This document shows positions 1 through 8,484 of a stretch of 64,000 nt of DNA, piece by piece. Each line of letters begins with the position of its first letter. The first letter of the stretch is position 1. The stretch spans positions 62,001 to 126,000 of the forward strand of contig NZ_PSNW01000003.1 of the NCBI RefSeq assembly GCF_002930645.1, given 5' to 3'. The DNA is from Solimonas fluminis (lineage in GTDB: Bacteria; Pseudomonadota; Gammaproteobacteria; Nevskiales; Nevskiaceae). Under the pieces are notes generated by a model that was given only the letters and a program-made list of their open reading frames with translations, did no database searches and was not told where the DNA came from. The position numbers and the translations under genes were made by a program.

Positions 1-459
1 CGCCAGCGCGATCACGCCGCCGTAGGCCGCGGTGCCCGCCGCATTGGCGTGCTTGAGCGCGTCCAGCGAGCGGTCCACGCCCGGACCCTTGCCGTACCAC
101 AGGGAGAACACGCCATCGACCTTGGCGCCGGGCTGCAGGCCGACCTGCTGCGTGCCCCAGACCGCGGTGGCCGCCAGGTCCTCGTTGAGCCCCGGCTGGA
201 AGCGGATGCCATGGCGCTGCAGTTCGGCGCCGGCCTGCCACAGCGCCCGGTCCACGCCGCCCAGCGGCGAACCGCGGTAGCCGGAGACGAAGCCGGCCGT
301 GTTCAGGCCGGCGAGCAGGTCACGCTCCTTCTGCAGCATCAGCAGGCGCACGAAGGCCTGCGTGCCGCTCAGGTAGACCGGCTCCCCGCTGCAGCGGTAC
401 TTGTCCTGCAGGCTGAGGTTTCGAAGCCCCGCGGGCGGTTCGGCGAGCGGCAGGTCCAT
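1..459 (-). CDS. Indolepyruvate ferredoxin oxidoreductase-like protein, N-terminal part (runs off the window)
   Basis: The visible 153 residues begin MDLPLAEPPAGLRNLSLQDK and contain the TPP-enzyme opening of fused 2-oxoacid:acceptor oxidoreductases, including 'LSGTQAFVRLLMLQ' and 'GFVSGYRGSPLGG'. Family members are about 1,150 residues and oxidatively decarboxylate arylpyruvates or related 2-oxoacids in amino-acid breakdown, passing electrons to ferredoxin; that role comes from the family. The ATG at 459 follows a good GGAGG ribosome site. The gene diverges from an Lrp/AsnC regulator, the usual arrangement for amino-acid-responsive control. The 3' part lies beyond coordinate 1, so catalytic cysteine and ferredoxin motifs cannot be checked. 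Confidence 0.82.
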   Translation of the reverse strand, partial: MDLPLAEPPAGLRNLSLQDKYRCSGEPVYLSGTQAFVRLLMLQKERDLLAGLNTAGFVSGYRGSPLGGVDRALWQAGAELQRHGIRFQPGLNEDLAATAVWGTQQVGLQPGAKVDGVFSLWYGKGPGVDRSLDALKHANAAGTAAYGGVIALA

Positions 460-539
460 GGTGCACCTCCAGACCGGATGGATCCGATTCTAGGAAGGGT
501 GCGGTAGGCGAGTCCTTGCGCACTATCTATTGATTTGCC

Positions 540-594
540 GCAGGAGTAGATTTTTATCCTGCATAGAGGCACTTCAATGGCAGGATCATCCTGC
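540..594. promoter_or_regulatory. Paired GCAGGA...TCCTGC inverted repeats, candidate Lrp-type operators
   Basis: Two inverted repeats with the same half-site lie between the divergent oxidoreductase and Lrp genes. The first is GCAGGA (540-545) with TCCTGC (557-562). The second is GCAGGATCATCCTGC (580-594), a perfect 7-1-7 palindrome. The second ends 14 bases before the Lrp start and overlaps its ribosome-site region. Repeated half-sites next to the regulator's own gene suggest binding by that regulator; this is inferred, not shown. Confidence 0.55.
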
Positions 595-608
595 GGAGGA
601 GAGAGCCC

Positions 609-1061
609 ATGGACGAGACGGACAAGGCCATCCTGCGCTTGCTGCAGCAGGACGCCAAGCTGTCGATCGAGCGGATCGGCGCGGCCGTGGGCCTGAGCCA
701 CACGCCGACCTGGAAGCGCATCGACCGCCTGGAACGCGACCGGGTGATCCTGGGCAGCCATTGCCGCCTCAACCGCGAGCCCCTGGGCCTGGACATCACG
801 GCCTTCGCCTCGATCAAGCTGTCGCGGCACGACGAGAAGGCGCTGATCGAGTTCGAGCGCGCGGTGCTGGACATCCCGGAAATCCTCGACTGCTACTCCA
901 CCACCGGCAACTACGACTACGTGCTCAAGGTGGTGACGGCCTCGGTCGGCAGCTACGAAGCGATCGTGAAGAAGAAGATCGCCCACCTGCCCCACTTCCA
1001 GGACATGTACACCAGCCTGGCGCTGCGCGAGGTCAAGCACACCCTGCAGTTGCCGATCTGA
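609..1061 (+). CDS. Lrp/AsnC family transcriptional regulator
   Basis: This 150-residue protein has the standard Lrp layout. An N-terminal winged HTH (about residues 1-60, 'LLQQDAKLSIERIGAAVGLS') is followed by a RAM/AsnC effector domain (about 65-145, with 'ILDCYSTTGNYDYVLKV'). Members bind amino acids and assemble as octamers or dimers on repeated DNA sites. A GGAGGAGAG ribosome site precedes the ATG. It diverges from an indolepyruvate-oxidoreductase-like gene, so it probably controls that gene and itself through the inverted repeats at 540-594. The effector is unknown; an aromatic or branched amino acid is a reasonable guess. Confidence 0.9.
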   Translation: MDETDKAILRLLQQDAKLSIERIGAAVGLSHTPTWKRIDRLERDRVILGSHCRLNREPLGLDITAFASIKLSRHDEKALIEFERAVLDIPEILDCYSTTGNYDYVLKVVTASVGSYEAIVKKKIAHLPHFQDMYTSLALREVKHTLQLPI

Positions 1062-1128
1062 GCACCGCATGCAACCGCGGGCCGGATTCCCGGTCAGATG
1101 AGGCATCACCCCCGGCAGGCAAGGACGC

Positions 1129-1824
1129 ATGCCCTCTCTCCGCCCACAGCCGGACGCAAGCCGGCGGATTCTCATGCTCACCGCGGCCGCCGTACTGGCG
1201 GCAGCCCTGCTGGCGGCCGGCGCCTGGCGCTGGACGCCGCTTCACGACATCGCCGAGCCGCGGGAGATCGCGCACTGGCTGATGAGCCTGCGGCACAGCC
1301 CCTGGATGCCGCTGGCGGTGCTGGGCCTGTACCTGCTGGCCAGCGCCTTGCTGTTCCCCAACACCCTGCTGAACGTCGCGGTGATCCTGGCCATGGGCAG
1401 CGGCCTCGGCCTGGCCTACGCCCTCGGCGGCAGCCTGGGCGCCGCCGCCGTGTTCTACGGCCTGGGCGCGCGCTACGGCCAGGAGCGCCTGCAGGCCCTG
1501 CACATCGGCAGCATCGACAAGCTCAGCCGCCTGCTGCGCCGGGGCGGCGTACCGGGCGTGGCCGGCCTGCGGCTGCTGCCGGTCGCACCCTTCAGTGTCG
1601 TCAACCTGGCGGCCGGGGCGCTGCGCGTGCGCTTCCGGGCCTTCATGGCCGGCACCCTGATCGGCCTGCTGCCCGGCAACCTGCTGGTGACCGCCTTCGG
1701 CCACCAGTTGCGCCGGCTGCTGCGCGACCCCGGACCCGGCGGCTATGCCCTGCTGGCGGCGATCCTGGTCGCCGGCGGGCTCTGGCTGGCCTGGCTGCGG
1801 CATCGGGCACAGAGGCAGGACTGA
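1129..1824 (+). CDS. TVP38/TMEM64 (VTT/DedA-like) family membrane protein
   Basis: A 231-residue inner-membrane protein with about five to six hydrophobic segments. The central 'LLFPNTLLNVAVILAMGSG' and 'GLRLLPVAPFSVVNLAAGA' correspond to the two re-entrant motifs of the VTT domain (F/YxxxR and the proline-rich G-rich loop), with the arginine in 'GLRLLP'. DedA/VTT proteins act as lipid-carrier translocases or scramblases; the substrate here is unknown. Ribosome-site signal is weak (AAGGA at 1121-1125). It is followed by an unrelated small membrane protein and is probably its own unit. Confidence 0.82.
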   Translation: MPSLRPQPDASRRILMLTAAAVLAAALLAAGAWRWTPLHDIAEPREIAHWLMSLRHSPWMPLAVLGLYLLASALLFPNTLLNVAVILAMGSGLGLAYALGGSLGAAAVFYGLGARYGQERLQALHIGSIDKLSRLLRRGGVPGVAGLRLLPVAPFSVVNLAAGALRVRFRAFMAGTLIGLLPGNLLVTAFGHQLRRLLRDPGPGGYALLAAILVAGGLWLAWLRHRAQRQD

Positions 1825-1949
1825 GCATCTGTACCCCCCCGGATTCCACTCCAGGGGCACAGAATGGCTCGCAAGCCGGCGATCCCTGTGTCTGCCGCAA
1901 GACAGGGGCTGGGGCGACACTGGCGGCCACCCTCGACAAGGAGTGCGCC

Positions 1950-2489
1950 ATGTCCACCGCCCGCCCGCTTCACCCCGGAGCCCCGCAGCCCGCGCTGCCG
2001 CAGGGCCTGCGCAGCCTGCTGGGCGTGGCCCTGATCGCTGCGGCTCTGGCCCTGGGGGCCGGGCTGGTCCACGAACTGCGCCGCGCCGCCGTGCTGGACC
2101 GTGACGGCCGCACCGCCCCGGCCACCCTGCTGCTGGAGCAGGCCCAGCAACTGCCGCAGGACCGCGGCGCCGGTCCGAAGCAGTATCTCTACGAGTTGCG
2201 CTATGACGGCCACCAGCGCCGCTTCCTGCGCGACGCGCCGCTGGCGCCGGGGCAGCCGCTGTGGGTGCGCTACGATCCCGCCCAGCCGCTGAATGCCGAT
2301 CTGTATACAGCGGTGCCCAGCGGCAGCGCCCTGCAGTACACAGGCCGCCCCCTGCTGATCCTGTGGTCGGCGCTGGCGGCCCTGGCCGCGGCGGCCCTGG
2401 GGCTGGGCCTGCTGCGCCGCCCCTGGCAAGAGCCGGCCTGCTTCGAGTCGCTGGAAATCCAGCGGCGGGATGCCCGTTTTGGAATATAA
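1950..2489 (+). CDS. Small membrane protein, DUF3592-like
   Basis: A 179-residue protein with one hydrophobic helix near residues 24-46, a soluble stretch, and a second helix near 130-155. The middle, with 'YLYELRYDGHQRRF' and 'LWVRYDPAQPLNADLY', resembles DUF3592 proteins, where a short beta-rich domain between two helices ends in a V-x-Y-x-P motif. Function is unknown. The ATG at 1950 is preceded by AAGGAG (1938-1943). An in-frame extension upstream lacks a ribosome site and overlaps the previous gene, so it was not used. Confidence 0.7.
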   Translation: MSTARPLHPGAPQPALPQGLRSLLGVALIAAALALGAGLVHELRRAAVLDRDGRTAPATLLLEQAQQLPQDRGAGPKQYLYELRYDGHQRRFLRDAPLAPGQPLWVRYDPAQPLNADLYTAVPSGSALQYTGRPLLILWSALAALAAAALGLGLLRRPWQEPACFESLEIQRRDARFGI

Positions 2490-2512
2490 ATACAATTCCA
2501 AATTCCTTTTTT
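2479..2512 (+). terminator. AT-rich inverted repeat and T-run at the end of the DUF3592-like gene
   Basis: TTGGAAT (2479-2485) and ATTCCAA (2495-2501) form a perfect 7-bp stem with a 9-base loop, followed by a T-rich run to 2512. It spans the stop codon of the gene ending at 2489 and lies upstream of the hydrolase gene. It may be a weak rho-independent terminator. A TATAAAT sequence at 2485-2491 inside it would also suit a -10 box, so it could instead be an operator-promoter for the next gene. Confidence 0.4.
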
Positions 2513-2557
2513 GTTGAATGTCCCTCCAGTAACCTGCCGGCAACTGGAGAAATGGAC

Positions 2558-3175
2558 ATGAGCTGGCAAGCCAACCTGCGGTACCTGATCGTTCCCGGCC
2601 TGCGCAACAGCGGCCCCGGGCACTGGCAGACCCACTGGGAACAGTCCCTGGGCGCCTCGCGCGTCGAGCAGGCTGACTGGAACACGCCCGACCTGGAACG
2701 CTGGAGCGCCCAGGTCGTGGCGGCGGTGAACCCGGACCCCCGCCCGGTGGTGCTGATCGCGCACAGCTTCGGCACCCTGGCCAGCGTCCATGCCCTGCGC
2801 CGCGTGGCGCCCAAGGTCCGCGGCCTGCTGCTGGTGGCCCCGGCGGCACCGGAGAAGTTCGGCATCACCCGCCTGCTGCCGCAGGCGCCCCTGGGCATTC
2901 CCAGCATCCTGGTCGGCAGCCAGTCCGACCCCTGGCTCAGCCAGTCACGCGCCCGCGCGCTGGCCGCCACCTGGGACAGCGAGTTCCTCAGCCTGGGCGA
3001 CGCCGGGCACGTCAACACCGAGAGCGGCTATGGCCCCTGGGCCGACGGCCTGAACCTGCTGGAACGCCTGGAAGCCAAGCACGAGGCGCCGCGGCCCCTG
3101 CCTCGCCGGGCTCGCGCCACTCCGCCGGGCTTCACCGCGCCGGCGCTGGCGCAGGCGGCGGGCTTCGCCTGGTAA
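2558..3175 (+). CDS. RBBP9/YdeN family serine alpha/beta hydrolase
   Basis: This 205-residue protein opens with 'LIVPGLRNSGPGHWQTHWE', the signature start of the RBBP9/YdeN family. It has the nucleophile elbow in 'VLIAHSFGTL' (G/A-H-S-F-G), a later acid-containing 'VGSQSDPWLS', and the catalytic histidine in 'GDAGHVNTESG'. The complete Ser-Asp-His triad implies an active esterase of unknown substrate, probably cytoplasmic. The ATG at 2558 has GGAG eight bases upstream; an alternative ATG at 2552 lies too close to that site. The last ~25 residues are a low-complexity tail rich in Arg, Pro and Ala, beyond the usual family end. Confidence 0.87.
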   Translation: MSWQANLRYLIVPGLRNSGPGHWQTHWEQSLGASRVEQADWNTPDLERWSAQVVAAVNPDPRPVVLIAHSFGTLASVHALRRVAPKVRGLLLVAPAAPEKFGITRLLPQAPLGIPSILVGSQSDPWLSQSRARALAATWDSEFLSLGDAGHVNTESGYGPWADGLNLLERLEAKHEAPRPLPRRARATPPGFTAPALAQAAGFAW

Positions 3176-3211
3176 TTCCTCTGCCCTCCCGCGGGAGATA
3201 AGCTGCGGCGC

Positions 3212-3730
3212 ATGACCGCGCCGCAGCTCTACGCCGAACTCGCCGACATCACCCGGCTGCACGTCGACGCCATCGTCAACGCCGCCAACGAAAGCCTGCT
3301 GGGCGGCGGCGGCGTGGACGGCGCGATCCACCGCGCCGCCGGGCCGGAACTGCTGGCCGAGTGCCGCGGCCTCGGCGGCTGCCCCACCGGGGAGGCCCGC
3401 GTCACCGCCGGCTACCGCCTGCCGGCCTCCCGGGTGATCCACACCGTCGGCCCGGTCTGGCAGGGCGGGCAAGCGGGGGAGCCGGAGCTGCTGGCGCTCT
3501 GCTACCGCAACAGCCTGCGCCTGGCGCTGGAGCATGGCGTGGCGCGCATCGCCTTCCCGGCCATCAGCTGCGGCGTCTACGGCTATCCCGTGGCCGCCGC
3601 CACCGCCATCGCGGTGCGCGAGGTCCGCGCCTTCGTCACCGCCCGGCGCCAGCCGGTGGAGGTGATCTTCGCCTGCTTCAGCGAGGCCATCCTGGACGCC
3701 TACGAGCGCGAGCTGGCGCGCCCGGCCTGA
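3212..3730 (+). CDS. Macro-domain protein (O-acetyl-ADP-ribose deacetylase-like)
   Basis: A 172-residue single macro domain. It shows '[19 protein letters not shown]' (ADP-ribose-binding Asp and Asn), the catalytic-loop '[14 protein letters not shown]', the 'VIHTVGPVW' strand and the phosphate-binding '[12 protein letters not shown]'. YmdB-type members remove acetyl or ADP-ribosyl groups in the cytoplasm, and the Asn/Asp pair and Gly-rich loop support catalytic competence. No close ribosome site is obvious. It sits 25 bases before rlmKL and may share a transcript with it, but no functional link is apparent. Confidence 0.9.
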   Translation: MTAPQLYAELADITRLHVDAIVNAANESLLGGGGVDGAIHRAAGPELLAECRGLGGCPTGEARVTAGYRLPASRVIHTVGPVWQGGQAGEPELLALCYRNSLRLALEHGVARIAFPAISCGVYGYPVAAATAIAVREVRAFVTARRQPVEVIFACFSEAILDAYERELARPA

Positions 3731-3755
3731 CAGGCCGGCGTGCGATAATTGCGGG

Positions 3756-5969
3756 ATGTCCGCATTTCCCCTGTTCGTCACCACGCCCCGCGGCGTCGAG
3801 CCCCTGCTCGCCGCCGAACTGAGCCAGCTCGGCGCCACCGAGGTCAAGGAGCGCATCGGCGGCGTCGCCTGCGTGGGCGATACCGCCGTGGCCTACCGCG
3901 CCTGCCTGTGGTCGCGCCTGGCCAGCCGCGTGCTGCTGCCGCTGCGGACCTTCCCGCTGGACGGCGCCGACGCGCTCTACGGCGCCGCGCGCGAGCTGGC
4001 CTGGGACGACCTGTTCACCGCCTCGCACCGCTTCGCCATCGAGGTCGCCGGGCATTCGGCGGCGGTGACGCACACGCACTACGCCGCGCTGAAGGTGAAG
4101 GACGCCATCGTCGACCACTTCCGCGACACGGTGGGACACCGCCCGGACGTGGATACCGACAACCCGGACATCCGCATCCACCTGCACCTGGACAAGGAGC
4201 AGGCGACGCTGAGCCTGGACCTGGCCGGCGACAGCCTGCACCGCCGCGGCTACCGCCTGCGCGGCGTCGAGGCGCCGCTGAAGGAGAACCTCGCCGCGGC
4301 GATCCTGATCCGCGCCGGCTGGCCGGAACTCGCCGCCCAGGGCGCGCCGCTGGTGGACCCGATGTGCGGATCCGGCACGCTGGTGATCGAGGCCGCCTGG
4401 ATGGCCGCGGACGTGGCGCCGGGCCTGATGCGCGAGAACTGGGGCTTCGAGGCCTGGCTGGACCACAAGCCCAAGCTCTGGTCCGACCTGCATGCCGAGG
4501 CCGTGGCCCGGCGCAACGAGGGCCTGAAGAAGCTGCCGCCGATGGCGGGCAGCGACATCGACCTCGGCGCGCTGAAGTCGGCGCGCAAGAACGCGGCGCA
4601 GGCCGGCCTGACCGGCAAGATCGACTGGACCCAGCGCGACGCGCTGGAGGCCCGCCCCATCGGCGCGATGTCCGGCCTGGTCGTCACCAACCCGCCCTAC
4701 GGCGAGCGCCTGGGCGCGGAGGGCGAGATCATCAAGCTGTACTCGCTGTTCGGCATGTCGCTGAAGCAGCACTTCCCCGGCTGGAAGGCCGCGGTCTTCA
4801 CCAGCCGGCCGGACCTGGGGCCGCGGCTGGGCCTGCGCGCCGGCCGCATGTACTCGCTGTTCAACGGCGCGCTGTCCTGCAAGCTGCTGAACTTCGACAT
4901 CAACCCCGCGCCCGCCGTACCGCAGCCGCGTGGCGGCGAGGAGTACGCCAACCGCCTGCAGAAGAACCTGCGGCACCTGGGCAAGTGGGCCAAGCGCTGC
5001 GGCGTCACCAACTACCGCGTCTACGACGCCGACCTGCCGGACTACGCCATCGCCGTGGACCTCTACCAGGCCGACGAGGAACTGCATGTGCACGTGCAGG
5101 AGTACGCCGCGCCCAAGACCGTGGACCCGGTGAAGGCGGAGATCCGCCTGCGCGAGGCCCTGGCGCATACCAGCGAGATCCTGCAGGTGCCGGCCTCGCG
5201 CATCCACTTCAAGATGCGCAAGTCGCAGAAGGGCACGGCGCAGTACGAGAAGCACGACGAGATCGGCCGCTTCCTCGAGATCGACGAGTACGGCTGCAAG
5301 CTGCGCGTGAACTTCGAGGACTACCTCGACACCGGCGTGTTCCTGGACCACCGGCCGATCCGCAAGCGCATCCAGGAGGAGAGCGCCCGCAAGCGCTTCC
5401 TCAACCTGTTCTGCTACACCGGGGCCGCCACCGTGCATGCCGCGATGGGCGGCGCCAGCCGCTCGGTGTCGGTGGACCTGTCCAATACCTACCTCGACTG
5501 GGCCGCGGAGAACCTGCGCCTCAACGGCTTCGACAGCCAGCAGACCGGCACCCTGCGCGACCGCCGCGAACAGCGCCGGCCCGCCGGCGGCGCCTCGCCC
5601 TGGCGGGCGAAGCAGCAGGCGCCCCACGAACTGGTGCGCGCCGACTGCATGCAGTGGCTCAAGGTCGCCGCCAGCAAGCCGGCCGAGCGCTACGACCTGA
5701 TCTTCTGCGACCCGCCGACCTTCTCCAACTCCAAGAAGATGGAAGGCATCCTCGACGTGCAGCGCGACCACGTCGAGATGATCCGCGGCTGCACGGCGCT
5801 GCTGGCGCCGGGCGGCGTGCTGTACTTCTCCACCAACCGCCGCGGCTTCAAGCTGGACGAGGCGCAGCTGGAAGGGCTGGCCATCAAGGACATCACGGCG
5901 CAGACGCTGGACGAGGACTTCAAGCGTCCGCCGCCGGCGCACCGCTGCTGGCAGATCAGGGCCAGCTGA
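3756..5969 (+). CDS. rlmL: Bifunctional 23S rRNA methyltransferase RlmKL (m2G2445 / m7G2069)
   Basis: A 737-residue fusion with the full RlmKL layout. An N-terminal THUMP region (about 45-155) is followed by the RlmL methyltransferase domain, with SAM motif 'DPMCGSGTLVIEAAW' and catalytic 'NPPY' near residue 312. The C-terminal RlmK Rossmann domain has 'NLFCYTGAATVHAA' and 'CDPPTFSNSKKM' near 650. It methylates 23S rRNA during 50S assembly. Compared with the E. coli protein as I recall it, about 20-25 extra residues rich in Arg, Ala and Gly (around 600-628) are inserted before 'RADCMQWL'. The end of the gene is in frame with no disruption. Confidence 0.96.
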   Translation: MSAFPLFVTTPRGVEPLLAAELSQLGATEVKERIGGVACVGDTAVAYRACLWSRLASRVLLPLRTFPLDGADALYGAARELAWDDLFTASHRFAIEVAGHSAAVTHTHYAALKVKDAIVDHFRDTVGHRPDVDTDNPDIRIHLHLDKEQATLSLDLAGDSLHRRGYRLRGVEAPLKENLAAAILIRAGWPELAAQGAPLVDPMCGSGTLVIEAAWMAADVAPGLMRENWGFEAWLDHKPKLWSDLHAEAVARRNEGLKKLPPMAGSDIDLGALKSARKNAAQAGLTGKIDWTQRDALEARPIGAMSGLVVTNPPYGERLGAEGEIIKLYSLFGMSLKQHFPGWKAAVFTSRPDLGPRLGLRAGRMYSLFNGALSCKLLNFDINPAPAVPQPRGGEEYANRLQKNLRHLGKWAKRCGVTNYRVYDADLPDYAIAVDLYQADEELHVHVQEYAAPKTVDPVKAEIRLREALAHTSEILQVPASRIHFKMRKSQKGTAQYEKHDEIGRFLEIDEYGCKLRVNFEDYLDTGVFLDHRPIRKRIQEESARKRFLNLFCYTGAATVHAAMGGASRSVSVDLSNTYLDWAAENLRLNGFDSQQTGTLRDRREQRRPAGGASPWRAKQQAPHELVRADCMQWLKVAASKPAERYDLIFCDPPTFSNSKKMEGILDVQRDHVEMIRGCTALLAPGGVLYFSTNRRGFKLDEAQLEGLAIKDITAQTLDEDFKRPPPAHRCWQIRAS

Positions 5970-6046
5970 CGCCGCCGCGATTGAACGGCGCGTCGTCACC
6001 GCGCTGAAACAAAGCCGTAACCGCGGCCGCGTAGCCTGAGAGGGCT

Positions 6047-7408
6047 ATGACCGCCGCTCTCCCCACCCTGCCCCATCCGGCCGCCGCGTCCGGCGAGATC
6101 GGCGGACTGCTGCAGACGGTGGCGCCCGTCGGCCCCAAGCTGACGATCGACGCCGCGGCCGACCTGTTCCTAAACCCGCAGTACGCGCGCATGCTGTGCC
6201 TGCCGGTGGTGACGCAGGACGGCACGCCGGTCGGCACGCTGAGCCGCCACACCCTCAACGGCATCTTCCTGCGCCGCTTCGGCCGCGAGATCTTCGGCCC
6301 GCGCCCGGTCACGCAGGCGATGAACACCGAGCCGCTGGTGGTCGACGTGAGCAGCACCCTGGAACAGGCCGCGGCCCGCATCACCGCCAAGCTGGGCTCG
6401 CCGATCACCGAGGACTTCGTGATCGTGGACCAGGGCCGCTACCTGGGCATGGGCATCGTGCTGGACCTGATCTCGGCGCTGCAGCGCCGCGTGGAGCAGT
6501 CCGCCCGCGAACTGGGCGAGGCCTACGGCCAGCTGCAGGCCTCGCAGGCGCAGCTGGTGCAGTCGGAGAAGATGGCCTCGCTGGGCCAGATGGTCGCCGG
6601 CGTGGCCCACGAGATCAACACGCCGCTGGGCTACGTGCGCAACAACGTCGAGATGGTGCGCGGCGTGTTCGACCAGCTCGGCGAAATCATCGAGGCGCAG
6701 GACAATCTGGGCCGGATGCTCGGCGACGAGGCCGCGGACGAGCAGAGCCTGGGTGACCAGATGGCACGGTGCGCCGCGCTGATGGCCGACCTGCGCGAGA
6801 GCCAGCTGCTGGAGGATACCCGGGCGCTGTTCGGCGACACCCTGTTCGGCGTGGACACGATCAAGGACCTGGTGGTGAGCCTGCGCAACTTCTCGCGCCT
6901 GGACCAGGCCCGCGTCGCCGACGTCTCGCTCAACGACTGCCTGGAACAGACCCTGACCATCGCCAACAACGTGCTCAAGGCCCGGGTCGAGGTGATCCGC
7001 CGCTTCGGCGACATCCCGCCGGTCCGCTGCTCGCCCTCGCAGATCAACCAGGTGCTGCTCAACATCATGACCAACGCCGCCCAGGCGATCGAGCATGACC
7101 AGGGCAAGCTGCTGCTGCGCACCGAGGCGGACGAGCGCTGGGTCCGCATCCACATCCAGGACAACGGCAAGGGCATGCCGCCGGAGGTCCTGAAGAAGAT
7201 CTTCGATCCCTTCTTCACCACCAAGCCGATCGGCCAGGGCACCGGGCTGGGGCTGTCGATCAGCTTCCAGATCGTGCAGGCCCATGGCGGCCGCATCGAC
7301 GTGGTGTCGGAGCCGGGCCGCGGCACCAAGTTCGTCATCAGCCTGCCGGTCGAGTCGGCAGGGTCTTCGGCCGAACCGGCCGAGCGGGTGGCCGCCATCG
7401 CCGCCTGA
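6047..7408 (+). CDS. CBS-domain sensor histidine kinase
   Basis: A 453-residue cytoplasmic kinase with no membrane segment. Residues ~18-145 look like a pair of CBS motifs ('LPVVTQDGTPVGTLSR', 'FVIVDQGRYLGMGIVLD'), which usually bind adenine nucleotides. A coiled-coil linker (~145-175) leads to the phospho-acceptor His188 in 'GVAHEINTP', a long helical insert, then the ATPase domain with N-box 'NIMTNAAQAI', 'DNGKGMP' and 'FFTTKPIGQGTGLGLS'. The response-regulator gene follows 14 bases later and is the probable partner. The likely input is energy or nucleotide state (inference from CBS). An ATG follows GAGAGGG. Confidence 0.88.
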   Translation: MTAALPTLPHPAAASGEIGGLLQTVAPVGPKLTIDAAADLFLNPQYARMLCLPVVTQDGTPVGTLSRHTLNGIFLRRFGREIFGPRPVTQAMNTEPLVVDVSSTLEQAAARITAKLGSPITEDFVIVDQGRYLGMGIVLDLISALQRRVEQSARELGEAYGQLQASQAQLVQSEKMASLGQMVAGVAHEINTPLGYVRNNVEMVRGVFDQLGEIIEAQDNLGRMLGDEAADEQSLGDQMARCAALMADLRESQLLEDTRALFGDTLFGVDTIKDLVVSLRNFSRLDQARVADVSLNDCLEQTLTIANNVLKARVEVIRRFGDIPPVRCSPSQINQVLLNIMTNAAQAIEHDQGKLLLRTEADERWVRIHIQDNGKGMPPEVLKKIFDPFFTTKPIGQGTGLGLSISFQIVQAHGGRIDVVSEPGRGTKFVISLPVESAGSSAEPAERVAAIAA

Positions 7409-7422
7409 AGCCGAGATCCCCC

Positions 7423-8412
7423 ATGACCCCCAAGCCAACGCTGCTGCTGATCGACGACGAGGAACGCATCCTGCGCTCGCTGGCGATGCTGTTCCGCGGC
7501 GACTACCGCCTGCATGCCACCACCGACCCGCACGAGGCCCTGGCCATCATCGGCCGCGAGCCGGTGCACGTCATCGTCAGCGACCAGCGCATGCCGGTCA
7601 TGCGCGGCGCCGAGCTGCTGCGCCAGGTGCGCGAGAAATCGCCCAACACCATGCGCCTGCTGCTGACCGGCTACTCCGAGCTGGAGGCCGTGGTCGCCTC
7701 GGTCAACGAGGGCGAGATCTTCCGCTTCATCAACAAGCCCTGGGACGCCGCCGAGCTGCGCGACACCGTGCGCCAGGCCGCGGAAATCTCGCGCTCGCTG
7801 ATGGCCGCCGGCCCGGTCGCACCGCCGCAGCCGCTGTTCACCGAGACCGGCAGCTTCGTGGCGCCGGCCGCCCTGGCCTTGCCGGGCCGGCAGCCGGCGC
7901 CGGGCGAGACCCTGCTGGTGATCGACGACGACGCCGAGGTGGTGCAGGCCGTGCAGGAGATCGTCGGCCCCTCGATGACCGTGCTCTGGGCCCAGACCCT
8001 GGACGCCGCGATGGCGGCGATCGAGCAGCACGAGATCGCGGTGATCGTGTCCGAGCTGGTGGTGAAGCGCGAGACGGTGACGCCGCTGCTCAAGCTGCTC
8101 AAGGCCCAGCATCCCGAGGTGGTCACCCTGGTGCTGACGCCGTTCCAGGACGTCAGCGTGTTCATCGGCCTGATCAACCAGGGCCAGGTCTACCGCCTGC
8201 TGCCCAAGCCGGTACGCCGCGGCCCCCTGGGCATGAACATCGCCTCGGCCCTGCGCCATCACCGCGCGCTGCGCGACGCTCCCAAGCTGCGTGCCGCCTA
8301 CCAGGTGGAGAAGATCCGCCAGCCGGAAGAGGCCGGCGGCAGCGTGGCCAACCGGGTGATGGGCCTGCTGTCCCGCATCCGCGGCCGCGCCACCGCCAGC
8401 CCGGGGGCCTGA
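7423..8412 (+). CDS. Response regulator with two receiver domains, the second degenerate
   Basis: A 329-residue protein with two receiver domains and no DNA-binding or enzymatic output domain. The first (about 5-125) has acidic residues 'IDDEE', phospho-acceptor Asp54 in 'VSDQRMP' and Lys105 in 'INKPWD'. The second (about 163-275) keeps 'VIDDD' (168-170), a Thr in 'LVLTP' and Lys262 in 'LPKPV', but has Glu211 ('VSELVV') at the phospho-Asp position. It cannot be phosphorylated normally and might mimic the active state. It is downstream of and probably paired with the CBS kinase; output probably works through protein contact. Confidence 0.88.
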   Translation: MTPKPTLLLIDDEERILRSLAMLFRGDYRLHATTDPHEALAIIGREPVHVIVSDQRMPVMRGAELLRQVREKSPNTMRLLLTGYSELEAVVASVNEGEIFRFINKPWDAAELRDTVRQAAEISRSLMAAGPVAPPQPLFTETGSFVAPAALALPGRQPAPGETLLVIDDDAEVVQAVQEIVGPSMTVLWAQTLDAAMAAIEQHEIAVIVSELVVKRETVTPLLKLLKAQHPEVVTLVLTPFQDVSVFIGLINQGQVYRLLPKPVRRGPLGMNIASALRHHRALRDAPKLRAAYQVEKIRQPEEAGGSVANRVMGLLSRIRGRATASPGA

Positions 8413-8484
8413 TCCTTCCCCGCCGGGCTCGCCCGGCAGGCTGGCATGGTAGAGTCGGCGCACCCGTTTCCAGGAGCGTCGAAG

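Noticed and set aside
3678-5999. Long antisense open frame opposite rlmKL (773 codons)
   Set aside because: In this GC-rich DNA the strand opposite real genes often stays open. It has no family motif, is low-complexity (Ala/Gly/Val/His/Arg-rich) and fully overlaps a well-supported gene.
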